DNA of 64,000 nt from Mytilinidion resinicola (taxonomy: Eukaryota; Ascomycota; Dothideomycetes; Mytilinidiales; Mytilinidiaceae), in the NCBI RefSeq assembly GCF_010093595.1, contig NW_022985445.1, positions 1,535,895 to 1,599,894 on the forward strand, given 5' to 3'. A program made the position numbers and the translations under genes. Numbering within the stretch: position 1 is the first letter of the stretch; every line of letters starts with the position of its first letter. The notes beneath the pieces were generated by a model. It was not told the origin of the DNA. It worked only from the letters and a program-made list of their open reading frames with translations, and did not search any database. Below, one piece after another: positions 46,082-56,962 of the stretch.

Positions 46082-47064
46082 ATGAACTTCAGGTTCACGT
46101 GTGCAAACTTCTCCTTTCTCTGGAACCGACGGTGGTCTCTTTTGACCTCGTCTTGGTTCTTTATTACGAACAGACATGAACAACAACTCTCCCTTGATGG
46201 AGATCCTAATGTCAGGCGATCTTCGTCTACTTGATGTCGTAACGTTGGGGCGGCGAAGGTAGATGGGTTAAATTGGTTGGCGGTGGGAATCATCGGCGCG
46301 GGACATCCTTTCGAAAAAGTCCTTCATTCCCATACTTTTTCTTTGTGTATTCTACCTCTGCTTTTGCTCTCTTTGCTTCATACATTTCGCATCTGCGTCT
46401 TGTAAGCATTTGTGCATGTGTTTCAATAATTCCAGCGTTGATTTTGGTGTTGCTAGTATGGGAAGGCAAATGGAGGGAATGGGTGACATGGAAGGGGTAG
46501 AATTTGGTGTTTTTTGCTGGAATTATCTGGGTTTTGACACAGCTTCGCGTCGGCGGCTCGTCAATTCGCTTTGCCTTCCTACTTTCGTTGTAATATTGCT
46601 GCGGATTACGCCGCGAGCTGCAATTCTGGCAATTTTCTCTTCGACTCCTGTAATTCTCCTTTTGCTCTGTTTTGATGTAGTTTAGTGTGCTGGCACATTG
46701 CATCATCTTTGAACTTATTAGTTCGCCACAAAATTGCGTAAACACTATAATCACCACTGGCCTTTTTGAATATGCGTGATGTATACCCGTACTCATTTGT
46801 CCACTGTATCCGGATTCGACGTGGGATACTGCGAGCAAACTTCATGGAGTTGCTTGCACAGTCACGTGCTACCGTCCTGATAAAACCCCAGTTTGATACT
46901 AGATTTTACAACCTTCCACATGAAAACCTCCATCAGCCATCCGACACCATACCTCTCAACCCAGCTCCCCACCACAAAAAAAACCCAACCTCTGATCAAA
47001 ATCCCCTAACTTCCACAAACAAGCCCGCAACCACCCACCACCTACCCCTCTCGCCAACCATGCA
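46082..47064. other. intergenic, no gene supported
   Basis: 3' flank of the Msn2-like gene and promoter of DPH6. An antisense frame of 182 codons (46290-46838) has no recognisable domain and probably arises because the plus strand is T-rich. The final 130 nt before DPH6 are C/A-rich leader. Confidence 0.45.
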
Positions 47065-49710
47065 ATGCCAGGCCTAAAAGTCATCGCCCTAATCTCCGGC
47101 GGGAAGGACTCCCTCTACTCAATCCTGCACTGTATCTCCAACGGCCACTCAATCGTCGCACTCGCAAACATCTACCCCGCCCCGCTATCAGGCGCAGAAG
47201 ACCAGCAAAATGGCCCTGACAACGACGACGACGACGACGACGATATCAACAGCTACATGTACCAGACGGTCGGCCACACCGTCATCCCGCTGTACGCGCA
47301 GGCGCTCGAGCTGCCGCTGTACCGCCAGCCGATCCACGGGTCGGCCGTGAATGCGGAGAAGGAGTATGCTCCTGCGCCGGTGTCTAGAGAGCGACAGCGG
47401 CAGCAGGGGAGTGCGGATTCCAGTACCGAAGCTGGAGCCCACGAAGAAGATGAGACGGAGTCCCTCGTCCCGCTGCTTCTGAAGGTAATGAAGGCGCACC
47501 CGGACGCCAGCGCCGTCTCCACGGGCGCGATCCTCAGCACGTACCAGCGCACGCGCGTGGAGTCGGTAGCCGTGCGCCTCGGGCTCGTGCCGCTGGCGTA
47601 TCTGTGGCAGTATACGTCGCTGCCGCCGTACTCGCAGGCGGCGCTGCTGGAGGATATGGCGGCGGTGGAGCAGGAGGCGAGGATTGTGAAGGTGGCGTCC
47701 GGGGGGCTGGATGAGACGTTTTTGTGGGAGGATGTGGCGAGTCCGCGGACGGTGGGGAGGTTGAGGAGGGTGATGGAGAGGTTTGGGGCGGCGGATGGGG
47801 CGGTGGTAGGGGAGGGAGGGGAGTTTGAGACGTTGGCGGTTGATGGGCCGAGGGGGTTGTGGAAGAGGAGGATTGAGGTGGATGTTGGGGGGACGGTTTT
47901 GGGGGGAGGGGGGAGTGCTTCTGTGAGGTTTCGGGGGGCGAGTGTGGTGGAGAAAGATGAGAGTGGTGGGCAAAGTGATGGGATGAAGCGGTTGAGGAAG
48001 CCGGATTTGTTGGACGATGAGTTTGAAGACCTATTGAAGCACTCCGCAGAGGAGGAGTCGGTGATCACTTCAAAAGATTCCATTCCAGCCAAAGGACTAT
48101 CAGGTCTATCAACCCACCAGCAGAATCTCCCAACATGGGAGCTCGCGGAATCAGGAAACATCCTCTCGATATCCAACATGACTGCTCCCGAAGCGGGTAG
48201 CAACGCCAGCACTCAGCTCTCTTCTATCATGGCTCGCCTCATATCTTTGCTCCAAAGCTACAAATGCGAGTCTTCGAACGTTATCTTCAGTACATTGCTT
48301 CTCCGCTCAATGTCAGACTTTACAACTATCAACCCAATATACGGCGCTCACTTCACGAAGCCGATTCCTCCCTCCCGCGTGACTGTAGCATGTGGCTCGT
48401 CTCTGCCTGAAGGTATTGAAGTCGTGCTCTCAGTAACCGTAAGCAAGAGTAATGCAAGACGAGGGTTGCACGTACAAAGCAGATCGTACTGGGCTCCTGC
48501 CAATATCGGTCCATACTCGCAGGCCGTAACAGTTCCGATTAACAACCTTCTAAAAGAAGCGCAAGATCGTCCCATCTGGGATAGCCCACAGATTGTCTAT
48601 GTTGCCGGACAGATCCCTCTCGTGCCAGCAAGTATGGAAATCGTAAAAGCAGACACAGAACAAACCACACCAGGAGAACTCGAGGGCTTCAAGACCCAAA
48701 CAGTCCTAGCTCTACAGCACCTATGGCGAATCGGTAGAGTCATGAACGTAGGATGGTGGACCGGAGGAGTCGCTTTCATATCGCATTGTAGCAGTGACGA
48801 AGGAAGCAAGCGGGCGAAGCTAGCAGCCGAAGCCTGGAGAGCTATTCATTTAAAGCTGAAACCAAATCTCAATAGCGAAGACGAAGACGCAGAAGAGCAA
48901 GGAAACGACGTCGATGTCTGGCATACGAAACACGGAGGCTTCAGCGGCAGCGAAGGCGTCGAGACAGACCAGCGCCCAGCTTTGCCGGATTACGACCGAG
49001 TCAATGGCGGAGGAGAAGGAGCGATACCGCCTTGCTTCACAGCTCAAGTGCAAGAGTTGCCTCGCGCTGCTGATATCGAGTGGACTAGTGTTGGGCTGGC
49101 GAAAGCGAGCGTCAGCGTCATGAATACTACAGGCACACCCAGTATACACGTCACTGGAGTCCTCGACACGAGTTCCAGCTTCGTGTTCGTCGGTATTGAG
49201 GATGTGAAGGACTTGTTGGGCCTCGAAAAGGCGATCAGAGAGGCTCATGAGTGGGAGAGCGTCTCATGGACCCTCCAGACATATGATGATACTCCTCAAG
49301 CGGCTTTTGATGACTTGATTGGCAGTTTCCCGGATGGTGGTCCTGGCTCGCAGCCGCTTCAGGGAGATAAGGGCGACCATTTCTACGTCACGAAGATGAC
49401 GCGGGCGCTGGCAGCGGAAGTAGCTAAGAATCCTATCGTCAAATACATGGCGGAGAACGATAGAGAAGACGGGAGCGATGCTAGGGGTCACATTTACTCC
49501 GAAGACGACCCTGAGAAGATTCAAAGGCTCTCGGCATCAGTGGAAAATCAGTACGTGGTTTACACCTCACAGGCCCTACCAACAGAGTGGCTGGAGGATA
49601 TAGAGATCAAGAAGCAAATCATCCCGTGTCAACGCGTATGGGACGAGAATGGACACGAGTTGGCGGCCGTAGTAGTAGTCAGGAGGAATACGGAAGACCT
49701 AAGGGACTAG
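47065..49710 (+). CDS. DPH6: diphthine-ammonia ligase with two RidA-like domains
   Basis: One exon of 881 residues, intronless and long. The PP-loop ATP-pyrophosphatase signature ISGGKDS sits at residues 10-16. GEGGEFETLAVDGP closes the ATP-binding domain (ends near 270). Two YjgF/RidA-type domains follow, recognisable at APANIGPYSQAV and in the later half. Dph6 performs the last step of diphthamide formation on elongation factor 2, amidating diphthine with ammonia and ATP. A poly-Asp run (DNDDDDDDD) near residue 52 is an insertion. Codon use shifts from C-ending to G-ending between about 47650 and 48000. A five-codon frame begins 5 nt upstream of this start (47060) and overlaps it. Confidence 0.9.
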   Translation: MPGLKVIALISGGKDSLYSILHCISNGHSIVALANIYPAPLSGAEDQQNGPDNDDDDDDDINSYMYQTVGHTVIPLYAQALELPLYRQPIHGSAVNAEKEYAPAPVSRERQRQQGSADSSTEAGAHEEDETESLVPLLLKVMKAHPDASAVSTGAILSTYQRTRVESVAVRLGLVPLAYLWQYTSLPPYSQAALLEDMAAVEQEARIVKVASGGLDETFLWEDVASPRTVGRLRRVMERFGAADGAVVGEGGEFETLAVDGPRGLWKRRIEVDVGGTVLGGGGSASVRFRGASVVEKDESGGQSDGMKRLRKPDLLDDEFEDLLKHSAEEESVITSKDSIPAKGLSGLSTHQQNLPTWELAESGNILSISNMTAPEAGSNASTQLSSIMARLISLLQSYKCESSNVIFSTLLLRSMSDFTTINPIYGAHFTKPIPPSRVTVACGSSLPEGIEVVLSVTVSKSNARRGLHVQSRSYWAPANIGPYSQAVTVPINNLLKEAQDRPIWDSPQIVYVAGQIPLVPASMEIVKADTEQTTPGELEGFKTQTVLALQHLWRIGRVMNVGWWTGGVAFISHCSSDEGSKRAKLAAEAWRAIHLKLKPNLNSEDEDAEEQGNDVDVWHTKHGGFSGSEGVETDQRPALPDYDRVNGGGEGAIPPCFTAQVQELPRAADIEWTSVGLAKASVSVMNTTGTPSIHVTGVLDTSSSFVFVGIEDVKDLLGLEKAIREAHEWESVSWTLQTYDDTPQAAFDDLIGSFPDGGPGSQPLQGDKGDHFYVTKMTRALAAEVAKNPIVKYMAENDREDGSDARGHIYSEDDPEKIQRLSASVENQYVVYTSQALPTEWLEDIEIKKQIIPCQRVWDENGHELAAVVVVRRNTEDLRD

Positions 49711-49915
49711 GGCATGGGCATGAATCGTATACTTTTTACGGACTTGACTCATGGTTCCCTCAACACGAATACCTTATGTCTACCAAAGCTAGGTCGGAAA
49801 CGGAAAGAGATTCAACCGACTGGCATATCCGCTGGCTTTACGTAGTCTCGTTAACGCCGTCTGAAAGATAACCCATTGAACGCCACATGATGCATGAATC
49901 TTGCAGCTGACAGGC

Positions 49916-50938
49916 CTAGAAGCGCTCTTTCATCCGAGATGCTACGGTTCGTAGGTTTCCGTAAACCTAGGTTATGTTAGAGTTAAGAATGTGAATGGTG
50001 GAGATACGTACCTTTCCTGGAGGCGCACCGAGAATGAGACTGACGATTGCTTCTCGTGCTAGTGATTTAAGTCATGGTCAGTGAAATTTCTCGAATATGA
50101 ACGTAACGGACTAACCGATATGGATGTTCTTGAAACCACCCAAAATGTGTATTTTGGAGTCTGCCAGTACCACTCTCGTGCGGGATGAGTTCTCGATTGC
50201 AAATTTGGTTTTGCCGTCCTATCAGGAGTATGAGCACAGCTCCTAGGATATTTCGGCATTCAATCAATTACCTTGCCAGCAATTCGACCAATACATCTGC
50301 TTAGATGTTCTCCGGTTACTGCTTATTGTTAGTGGCATCCCAGACAACCGAGTGCTAGCGGAACGTACGGGTCTTGACATCCTTGATCTCAAAAGTCTCG
50401 ATATACAGATCGTCCAGCCGCAACAGCGCAATGGCATCGTCTACGTCAAAGCCAAGAGTGAAAGCCCTGACGAAGTCTTCGCCCTTCTGAAGGGCTCCAG
50501 CCTGTGCCGACTTGGAGCTCCTCAGTTCAACGGCCTTTGATTTCATGTTCATTCGCACGGCGAGTTTCAGATGCTCAACTAGGGGAGGATACATCTTGGG
50601 CCATGCAGCCTTCAGAGGCGACAAGCGGTGGGGGGGGATCGGGATTTTTCTCTGCTCTCTCCGGTATTTGATCTGGCTCTCGGCGGCGGGGGCGAACTGG
50701 GGGCGCCCGTCGATGGTCATGGCAGTATCGGTTGGCTGATGTGAGGTCTGGGGGACTTCGACGGTATCAGAAGGAAGAGCATTTGGGTCTATGAGAGCAG
50801 TCTGTTCTTCTGTCGCGGGGTTAGGGAGGTCGCAGATAGTGGCGGAGGGAGGGTACCTGGTGCGGGAGGAGCTTCGGTCATAGTCTGATCCTCAGCCAGC
50901 GCTTCAGGGTCGCGGAGGAGGGCAGTCGGAGCAGGCAT
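49916..50938 (-). CDS. PNO1: Pno1/Dim2 KH-domain ribosome assembly factor
   Basis: Six exons (50857-50938, 50369-50809, 50272-50318, 50116-50218, 50012-50058, 49916-49966) give 256 residues. Typical family blocks are PKMYPPLVEHLKLAVRMN, FVRAFTLGFDVDDAIALLRLDDLY, LSRCIGRIAGKDGKTKFAIEN and HILGGFKNIHIAREAI, with a KH domain in the second half. Pno1/Dim2 docks the dimethylase Dim1 on pre-40S particles and protects the 3' end of 18S rRNA. Some donors are unusual (GTACCC in intron 1, GTTAGT in intron 4). The first intron was inferred from the frame change between the ATG and the conserved body. Confidence 0.88.
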
Positions 50939-51103
50939 GATTTCAGAAGTTGACTGTAGTATGTCGTTGTATAGCGGAGTTTGCGAGGCGCGGCAGTGTG
51001 AAGGCGAGGCCGATATTCAGCGCACGGCCGCAACCCGCGAACAATTTCCATTCCAAAAGTAAAAGTTTGTGTTTCTGCCACCGCCTTCGCTTTTGATGAT
51101 GGC
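50939..51103. promoter_or_regulatory. short divergent promoter between PNO1 and MDM31
   Basis: Only 165 nt separate the two coding starts, so the promoters and leaders must be compact or overlapping. No specific element is identified. Confidence 0.5.
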
Positions 51104-53461
51104 ATGAACACCGCGGCCCGTTGCGACATCAAGCAACTCTATGCCAACTACGCACGCCGTCCACTGCTCCGCATCCTCCTCCCGCCTGGAAGCCATGTTG
51201 GCCTCTCCAGTACCATGAGTCGAAATGTAGTACCCTCCGTCGGCGCTCTCTTACGGCGCACAGTCGCCGACTCGCACTTCCTCCTCCCGCGGCCGTCTCC
51301 TCTCAAGCTCTTTCAGACATCTTTGAACGCGCCCCAATACCACACAGCAGGCGGTCTGTGTATACCTACGACCACGTCCCTACCTCGATATACCCCTTTC
51401 AGCTCTCCTCCTGCTGTCCGCCGTCTCCCAGCAGCGTCTGTTGCTTCACCAGGAAATATCTTTGCATCAGGACATGACCCAGTTACGACATCCGCTTCAT
51501 TAGCATGGAGAAGGCATCTCCACCACCAATCCTTCAGAGCGAACACGTTTTTAGGCATAAGTGGTCGGAGATACAAGAGCTCTCTTAGTGGCAAGGCGAC
51601 TCCCGCACCCGCTCCAAATGGATCAGCTCCCAAAGCGGAGCTATCGCCAGATACCGCCTCGAAAACACCAGCAAAGGAATCGCCAGAGTCTCCACCAGCA
51701 GCTTCTCATCCTGCTAGCAAGCCCCTGTTGGAGCGCATACCCCAGTCGTTGCCCCACTTCCACAGGCCCACCAAAGACGAACTTCTCGCAGCAGCGACTG
51801 GTTTCTGGTCTCGATTGAAGGTGCACTTCAAATGGTTAACTATTAGGAGTTCTCGACCTTTTAATACTGATGATATCAGCGCCTTTGTTTCCTGGATACT
51901 CCTCGGCCACATCATTTGGATTATTGTTGGAACTACTACCTTCTTCTCGCTAACCATCTTTTTGATAAACACTGTGTTTGCGCAAGGCAAGTACACCGTG
52001 GTGCCAGAAAACAATTTCGCTAACTCTCACCGAAGAATCCCTGGCCAAATGGATTGGAAACTACCTTACAAGTTCCTCCGGCGTCAAAGTCGTCTTTGAG
52101 TCTGCCGTCGTTCCTAAGTGGCGCGATGGGGTCATCTCATTCAAGAGAGTTTTCGTCTCGAGAAGGCCTGGCCAAGGCCAATCCAATGTCACTAAAGGCT
52201 CTCAACTATCCGCAGCAGCCGAGGCCGCCGCAATCGCCCAGAAGGAGCGGGATATAGCAAATGGCGTAGTAGAGGAAGAAGACACTAATTACACGCAGTT
52301 CGATGTTTCCATCGATACTGTGAATGTGACCTTATCATTTGCAAAGTGGTTCAATGGCAAAGGACTACTGAAAGATGTTGAAGTGAGGGGTATTCGGGGA
52401 GTCGTGGATAGGACTTCAGTGCGTCCACCGGAGGAATACATTGATCCTAGAACATACAAGCACGAACACCAGCCCGGAGATTTTGAGCTAGACTCATTCA
52501 AGATGGAGGACTTACTAGTTACCGTTTACCAGCCGAATAATTTCCGGCCGTTCTCAGTTAGCATCTTCTCCTGCGACCTTCCACAGCTGCGGAAGCAGTG
52601 GCTCTTCTATGACTTCCTGTCTGCGAACATGATGTCTGGTTCTTTTGACAACTCTCTGTTCACTATACATCCGAGACAGACACACAACTACACCGGAGCT
52701 CAACTGACTGAGGGACGAGAAACCGAAAATGGCATCAGCTGGAAAAAACACAGCCGTATAAGGATCGATGCGCTCAGTATTGACCATCTAAATCGAGGAT
52801 ACGAGGGCCCATTTTCGTGGATTCACGAAGGCAATGTCGACATCGTGGCCGATATAATGATTCCAAACGAGAACGACGACAGTATCGCCAAATTCATGTC
52901 TGATTTTTACGACCGCGTTGAGGCTACAGTGACCTCCAACGGGAACCGAGCCGTTATCGATAATTCCGATGGCAAAGAAGTACAGCAGCCACTATCACCA
53001 ACCGAAGCCGTAACTGGAGAGCCTGAGGACAATCGATTCATCATCATGGATCTCCGGGTCCATCTCAACGATGTACGGGCCTCGGTCCCCATCCTCACCA
53101 GTGACATCACATACATCAACAACGCCCTCGTGCGGCCCATAGTAGCGTACATCAACTCGAAAAAGACATTCATACCCGTGAACTGTCGGGTGGTCAAGCG
53201 CGCTAGCGAGTTCGACGGTAGCTGGACTATCTACGATAGCGGGCTTATGGATGATCTGTCTCGGGAGGTAATCATGGCATTTCCTGTCCCGCTTTTACCC
53301 AACTGCTCTTCTAACTCTATAATTAGATGTATGACGCCTTCGCCCGCGACGTCCTCGACGACAACAGCGCACGCAAACGTCGCTTCAAAAAGGTCGGGAT
53401 ATGGACGCTCCAACTCGCCGCTCAGGCACTGTTTATTGGTTTGGCGGGCAACATAGCGTAG
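51104..53461 (+). CDS. MDM31: Mdm31-like mitochondrial inner membrane protein
   Basis: Exons 51104-51986, 52036-53267 and 53327-53461 give 749 residues. A long Arg/Ser/Ala-rich N-terminus fits a mitochondrial targeting region. A hydrophobic stretch at about 262-294 (ISAFVSWILLGHIIWIIVG then FFSLTIFLINTVFAQ) gives the first membrane span, and ALFIGLAGNIA forms a second at the extreme C-terminus. The large soluble part between them is characteristic of the Mdm31/32 family, needed for mitochondrial shape and lipid homeostasis. Intron 1 (51987-52035, 49 nt) has a GC-AG border, chosen because it restores VFAQESLAKWIGNYL. The start at 51104 is the first ATG in frame; residue 38 is an alternative. 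Confidence 0.87.
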
Positions 53462-55627
53462 CGGTAAGTTAATGAACCTTGCGTGTAACATACCCAGGGC
53501 GTTTGGACTGGTTCATAAGCTCTGGTTTGGGTGTGGCGTTCTTGTGCATACGATAACGGGCAATGATTACAAGTCACACGCACTTCATGGAGTGTTGATG
53601 TCCGCTCAGCGTAATCTAATATTCTTGTAAGATATTTGTATATACATATTCAAGAACGGTTCGATTCATCGAGAGTTTTTCCGAACGCGAATGCACGTGA
53701 GATGGAGTCGTGCTCGGTTTAATCCAAGGTTTATAATCCATGGATTCTTTTCTATCTATGGATTTAGGGCCTAATATGTCGTTTCACATGGAAAGTCTTC
53801 GGCTGGTCTACCTTGTTAAAGATGTGGAAGTCAGTAGCTGGACACGCAAGCCACGTGCGACAATCTGGCTGAGCCATCGAGGGGCCCTTATTGCACGGAA
53901 TAGTTGGCAAAGATTCACAGATCTTAGCTGCGGGAAGCCATATTGGTAGCGTCCTTACTTATCCTTTTATTTTCGCATCCATTAATCTTCACTAAATCAA
54001 CTCCTCTCTTCTGCAAATCAATTCCCGTAAAAGCTGAGCAAGCTACCTGCCCTCACTATGCCTGAAACAGACGCCTCAATGTACGAAAGCTGAATCAGCT
54101 GGCATGTCACTTCCCTCTACAAGCCCTGAGCTAGGCCTCCTCCTCAAGCCCTAAAACTTCAAATCAGGCCGCGTTTAGTGCCTCTAAAAGGCCTAAAGCT
54201 TTGACTTAGGCCTAAAACAGATGCCTTAACAATACAAAGCATGTTAAGGGCTTTCAGAGGAAGTAGGCGCGGCCTAAGTTAAAGTTATAGGGCTTGAGGA
54301 CTAAGGCGGCTCAGGGCTTGCAGAGGGAAATGCCGTGCCAGCCAATTCAGCTTTATCCACTGAGGTGTTTGTTTTGGGCGAGGTGAGGGCAGATAGCTTG
54401 CGTGGCTTTTTTTTGGGAGCTGAGTTGCAGAAGAGCGGCGTTGCTTTAGTAAAGATTGAAGGATGCGAAAGTAATGTGGATGTATTTAAGAAAATGGTAG
54501 AGGGACTGTGGTTATATATTAGAAAGCGTTGGGGCGTAGCGACATAAGACGGTGCGATGACACACGACGGCGCGATAATGATGCGATACGGTGCGAACTT
54601 ATTGGCTGTCGCAGTTGGCGACATCCTTGTAGTGGGTAGTACCTACCCTCGTGGGTCGACAGCTCCCTTGTAGTCGGCAATATTCCCGTCGGCGTTGTTG
54701 GCTATGAGTAGATATCGGAGAGGGCGTACGTTAAGGAAAGGCTTGTCGGGTGCGTGAATGCTTCATTTCTCATTACTTGATCCACGGTTCGAAGTCAAGG
54801 GCAGAACTCTTTCAGAGAGGCGCAGTTTCAGAGAGCAATTATTCCATTTTTGCTGTACTACACATTACCTTGGAGCACCTTTGGGCGTACTATTTTCGAT
54901 ATAAAAGTGAAAGGGGAACCAATTGCCCGATTTGCAGGCTTGAGGTGTGCGGATGAAGAATAGAGCCTATATCGCGCTCTGCTCAAAAGGATAGAAGAGA
55001 AAGATTGTATGAAAGCTACCCAGAGCTGGAGTAATTTGACGCTGTTTCGCTCTTACTACTTAGGACTATAGTATCCGAGGGAGCTGAGAATTTCGTGGTG
55101 TATGAAGGTATGGTGCCGAGGGAGACTGCTATGCTAATAGAAATTTGGTATAAGGCATAGCAAGATTAGTAGCGTGAGTTAGTAGCCTTGTCAGAGTACA
55201 TTGAGCGTTCTAAGCCTCTAGCTAGTCACTTGATTGGAAAAGTGTGGCGTACCATTGGTTATTCTGCCAACATAGTCATGCTTGGAGCCCTCGGCTGGGC
55301 ATTTAGAATCAGTCTAACTTTGTTCGAACCACGTGTTGTTTATGGGGGCGGGCGGAGAAGCCGTGCCGATATGGCGTATTCAGTTCTGATGTTTTATCAA
55401 GGTTAGTAGCATTGGAACTCGTATCTGCAGATGATCTTCGAGAAGCTATTATAGACACAGTTAGCAAACTTGATCATTACTCTGGAAGAGTGAATACGCA
55501 TACATCACTCGGTTCCGTCAAGTCCTGTTTCGGTGCTAGAAAATGATACCATTTCAAGCCACCCGCTCGAGCTAGCCGCCTGAATTTGCAGCCGTATATG
55601 CGGTTGAGTATGTAAGAGATCCTTCGC
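53462..55627. other. gene-poor, relic-rich region
   Basis: A/T-rich, with only short frames, none recognised. It contains the foldback element described separately. Downstream of it (54700-55400) are fragments that look like decayed coding sequence, such as a frame reading ENFVVYEGMVPRETAML near 55090, interrupted by stops. This suggests old insertions. Confidence 0.45.
54085..54360. mobile_element. foldback/MITE-like element with about 110-nt inverted arms
   Basis: The left arm begins near 54088 (AAAGCTGAATCAGCTGGCA) and the right arm ends near 54353 with the reverse complement (TGCCAGCCAATTCAGCTTT). Further matching blocks in the same order are CCCTCTACAAGCCCTGAG, CTCAAGCCCTA and AGGCCGCG. 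The arms differ mostly by transitions. There is no coding capacity. Possible TA dinucleotides flank both ends, as in Tc1/mariner-type elements, but no clean target duplication could be fixed. Confidence 0.6.
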
Positions 55628-56962
55628 TCAATAGACTTCCTGCTTTCGCCGCCTTCCAGAATCGCTGTGTCTTTCGCGGTCTCGATCGTCACGCTTGGAT
55701 GATCCACGGTCGTAGCGGTCTTCTCGATGACGATCGTCTTTGTAGCGGTCTTCCTTGTAGCGATCCTCTTTATGACGACGTTTACTGCTGTCGCTATCAC
55801 GCTCATCATAGTCTCGTCGTTTCCTCTTGCGGTCTGTGGAAGTGCTTCTATCCCTCCGAGACGAACGATGCTTGCTGTCGTAGTCTCGGTCTCTGCGCTT
55901 CTCCCTATCCCGATCCCGGTCCCTCTCCCGATCATCCCTTCGCCTATGGCTTCCGCTTCGTTCATCCTCATCCTCGTATTTGTGTCGTCGGGAAGACTTC
56001 TCTGTTCGGTATTCGAGTTCTCGGGCCGGAGATCGTTTTTTCCGCTCTGGGATTGGCTCAAGCTCCACCAGCTTCTGCTGTTCTTGTCGCTTCTTCAGCT
56101 CCTCCTCCGTCAATGTCTCGCCTGTCACCTTGTCGCGTAATAGCACCGGATTGTACGGCTGATCCACCTTCCGCTTCCCTTTTGCTCCTTTGCCCCACTC
56201 GCCCAGCTCAATTCCCGCGGCAGCCTCCTCTTTCGCACCTATTCCTAGGAGAGCTGAACGGCGGGCCGGGCGTTTCTCTGGCTTGGTTTTCTGCTGGGCT
56301 GAGTCGTCGCTTTTCCAGCCAAAGCCACGAAGGTAAGCAGCGCCGAAGTCCTCGATAGCCACCTTAGCATAGTCTTCGAGCGACGGAGCTGGCGGAGCAT
56401 TCGAAAAGTCGTTTTTGAATGCTGTCTCTTCGTCCATAGAGATAACCAAGTTCGATTCCGGGCGCTGACCGAGCAGAGCTTGCAAGGCTAGTTGGTCTTC
56501 CGTTGGCTTCTCGGGCTCTGGGGCATCCGACACCGGTTCTGCCTTTATAAACTCCGTAGTCTGCTCCGAAGCAACATCCCCTTGTTCCGCCTTCACCACG
56601 GTCAACCCAAACGCGATCTTAGATGCGCCGATGTCTTGATCGGTAACATCAGCACTGTATCCCTGTCCAGCCCCGTCGGGTAGACGACCGCGCTGCTTCT
56701 TGCGGGATTCGGCACGCCAGTCTCGATTTGCTTGTGGTGCGATGACTACTGGCCCGGTTGTGACTATTGGTGCTGAGGTATCGATTGCACCTCCAGCGGC
56801 TGCGTCGAAAGCTGATACTGCTTGTGCCGTGGGTGCAGCTATTACCTCGTCTTCAAAGCCTTGTAGAGCTACGGCAGGTCTCTTGAGGGTTGTTGGGGCG
56901 GCCGTCTGCTTCTTTGCGCCTAACGAGAGCGAGAACTTCATAGCCGGTTTTTTGTCGGCCAT
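55628..56962 (-). CDS. SPP2: Spp2-family pre-mRNA splicing factor with G-patch-like motif
   Basis: A single exon of 444 residues. The start MADKKPAMKFSLSLGAKK is the conserved opening of fungal Spp2 proteins. The G-patch-like segment DYAKVAIEDFGAAYLRGFGW (about 200-220) is the part that activates the DEAH helicase Prp2 before the first splicing step. The last third is an Arg/Asp/Ser-rich tail with imperfect repeats of the type YKEDR, typical of spliceosomal proteins. No intron is needed. The family call rests on motif and architecture. Confidence 0.8.
   Translation of the reverse strand: MADKKPAMKFSLSLGAKKQTAAPTTLKRPAVALQGFEDEVIAAPTAQAVSAFDAAAGGAIDTSAPIVTTGPVVIAPQANRDWRAESRKKQRGRLPDGAGQGYSADVTDQDIGASKIAFGLTVVKAEQGDVASEQTTEFIKAEPVSDAPEPEKPTEDQLALQALLGQRPESNLVISMDEETAFKNDFSNAPPAPSLEDYAKVAIEDFGAAYLRGFGWKSDDSAQQKTKPEKRPARRSALLGIGAKEEAAAGIELGEWGKGAKGKRKVDQPYNPVLLRDKVTGETLTEEELKKRQEQQKLVELEPIPERKKRSPARELEYRTEKSSRRHKYEDEDERSGSHRRRDDRERDRDRDREKRRDRDYDSKHRSSRRDRSTSTDRKRKRRDYDERDSDSSKRRHKEDRYKEDRYKDDRHREDRYDRGSSKRDDRDRERHSDSGRRRKQEVY

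Noticed and set aside
46290..46838. 182-codon minus-strand frame after the Msn2-like gene
   Set aside because: No domain, poor codon bias; the plus strand is T-rich here, which removes stops from the antisense frame. It overlaps the expected 3' flank.
47188..48212. Two long minus-strand frames (261 and 319 codons) inside DPH6
   Set aside because: They are shadows of the G-rich sense codons and consist of low-complexity His, Pro, Arg or Ser. The sense frame has clear Dph6 motifs.
53740..53949. 69-codon plus-strand frame in the relic-rich region
   Set aside because: No domain, no codon bias, and it lies among decayed sequence.
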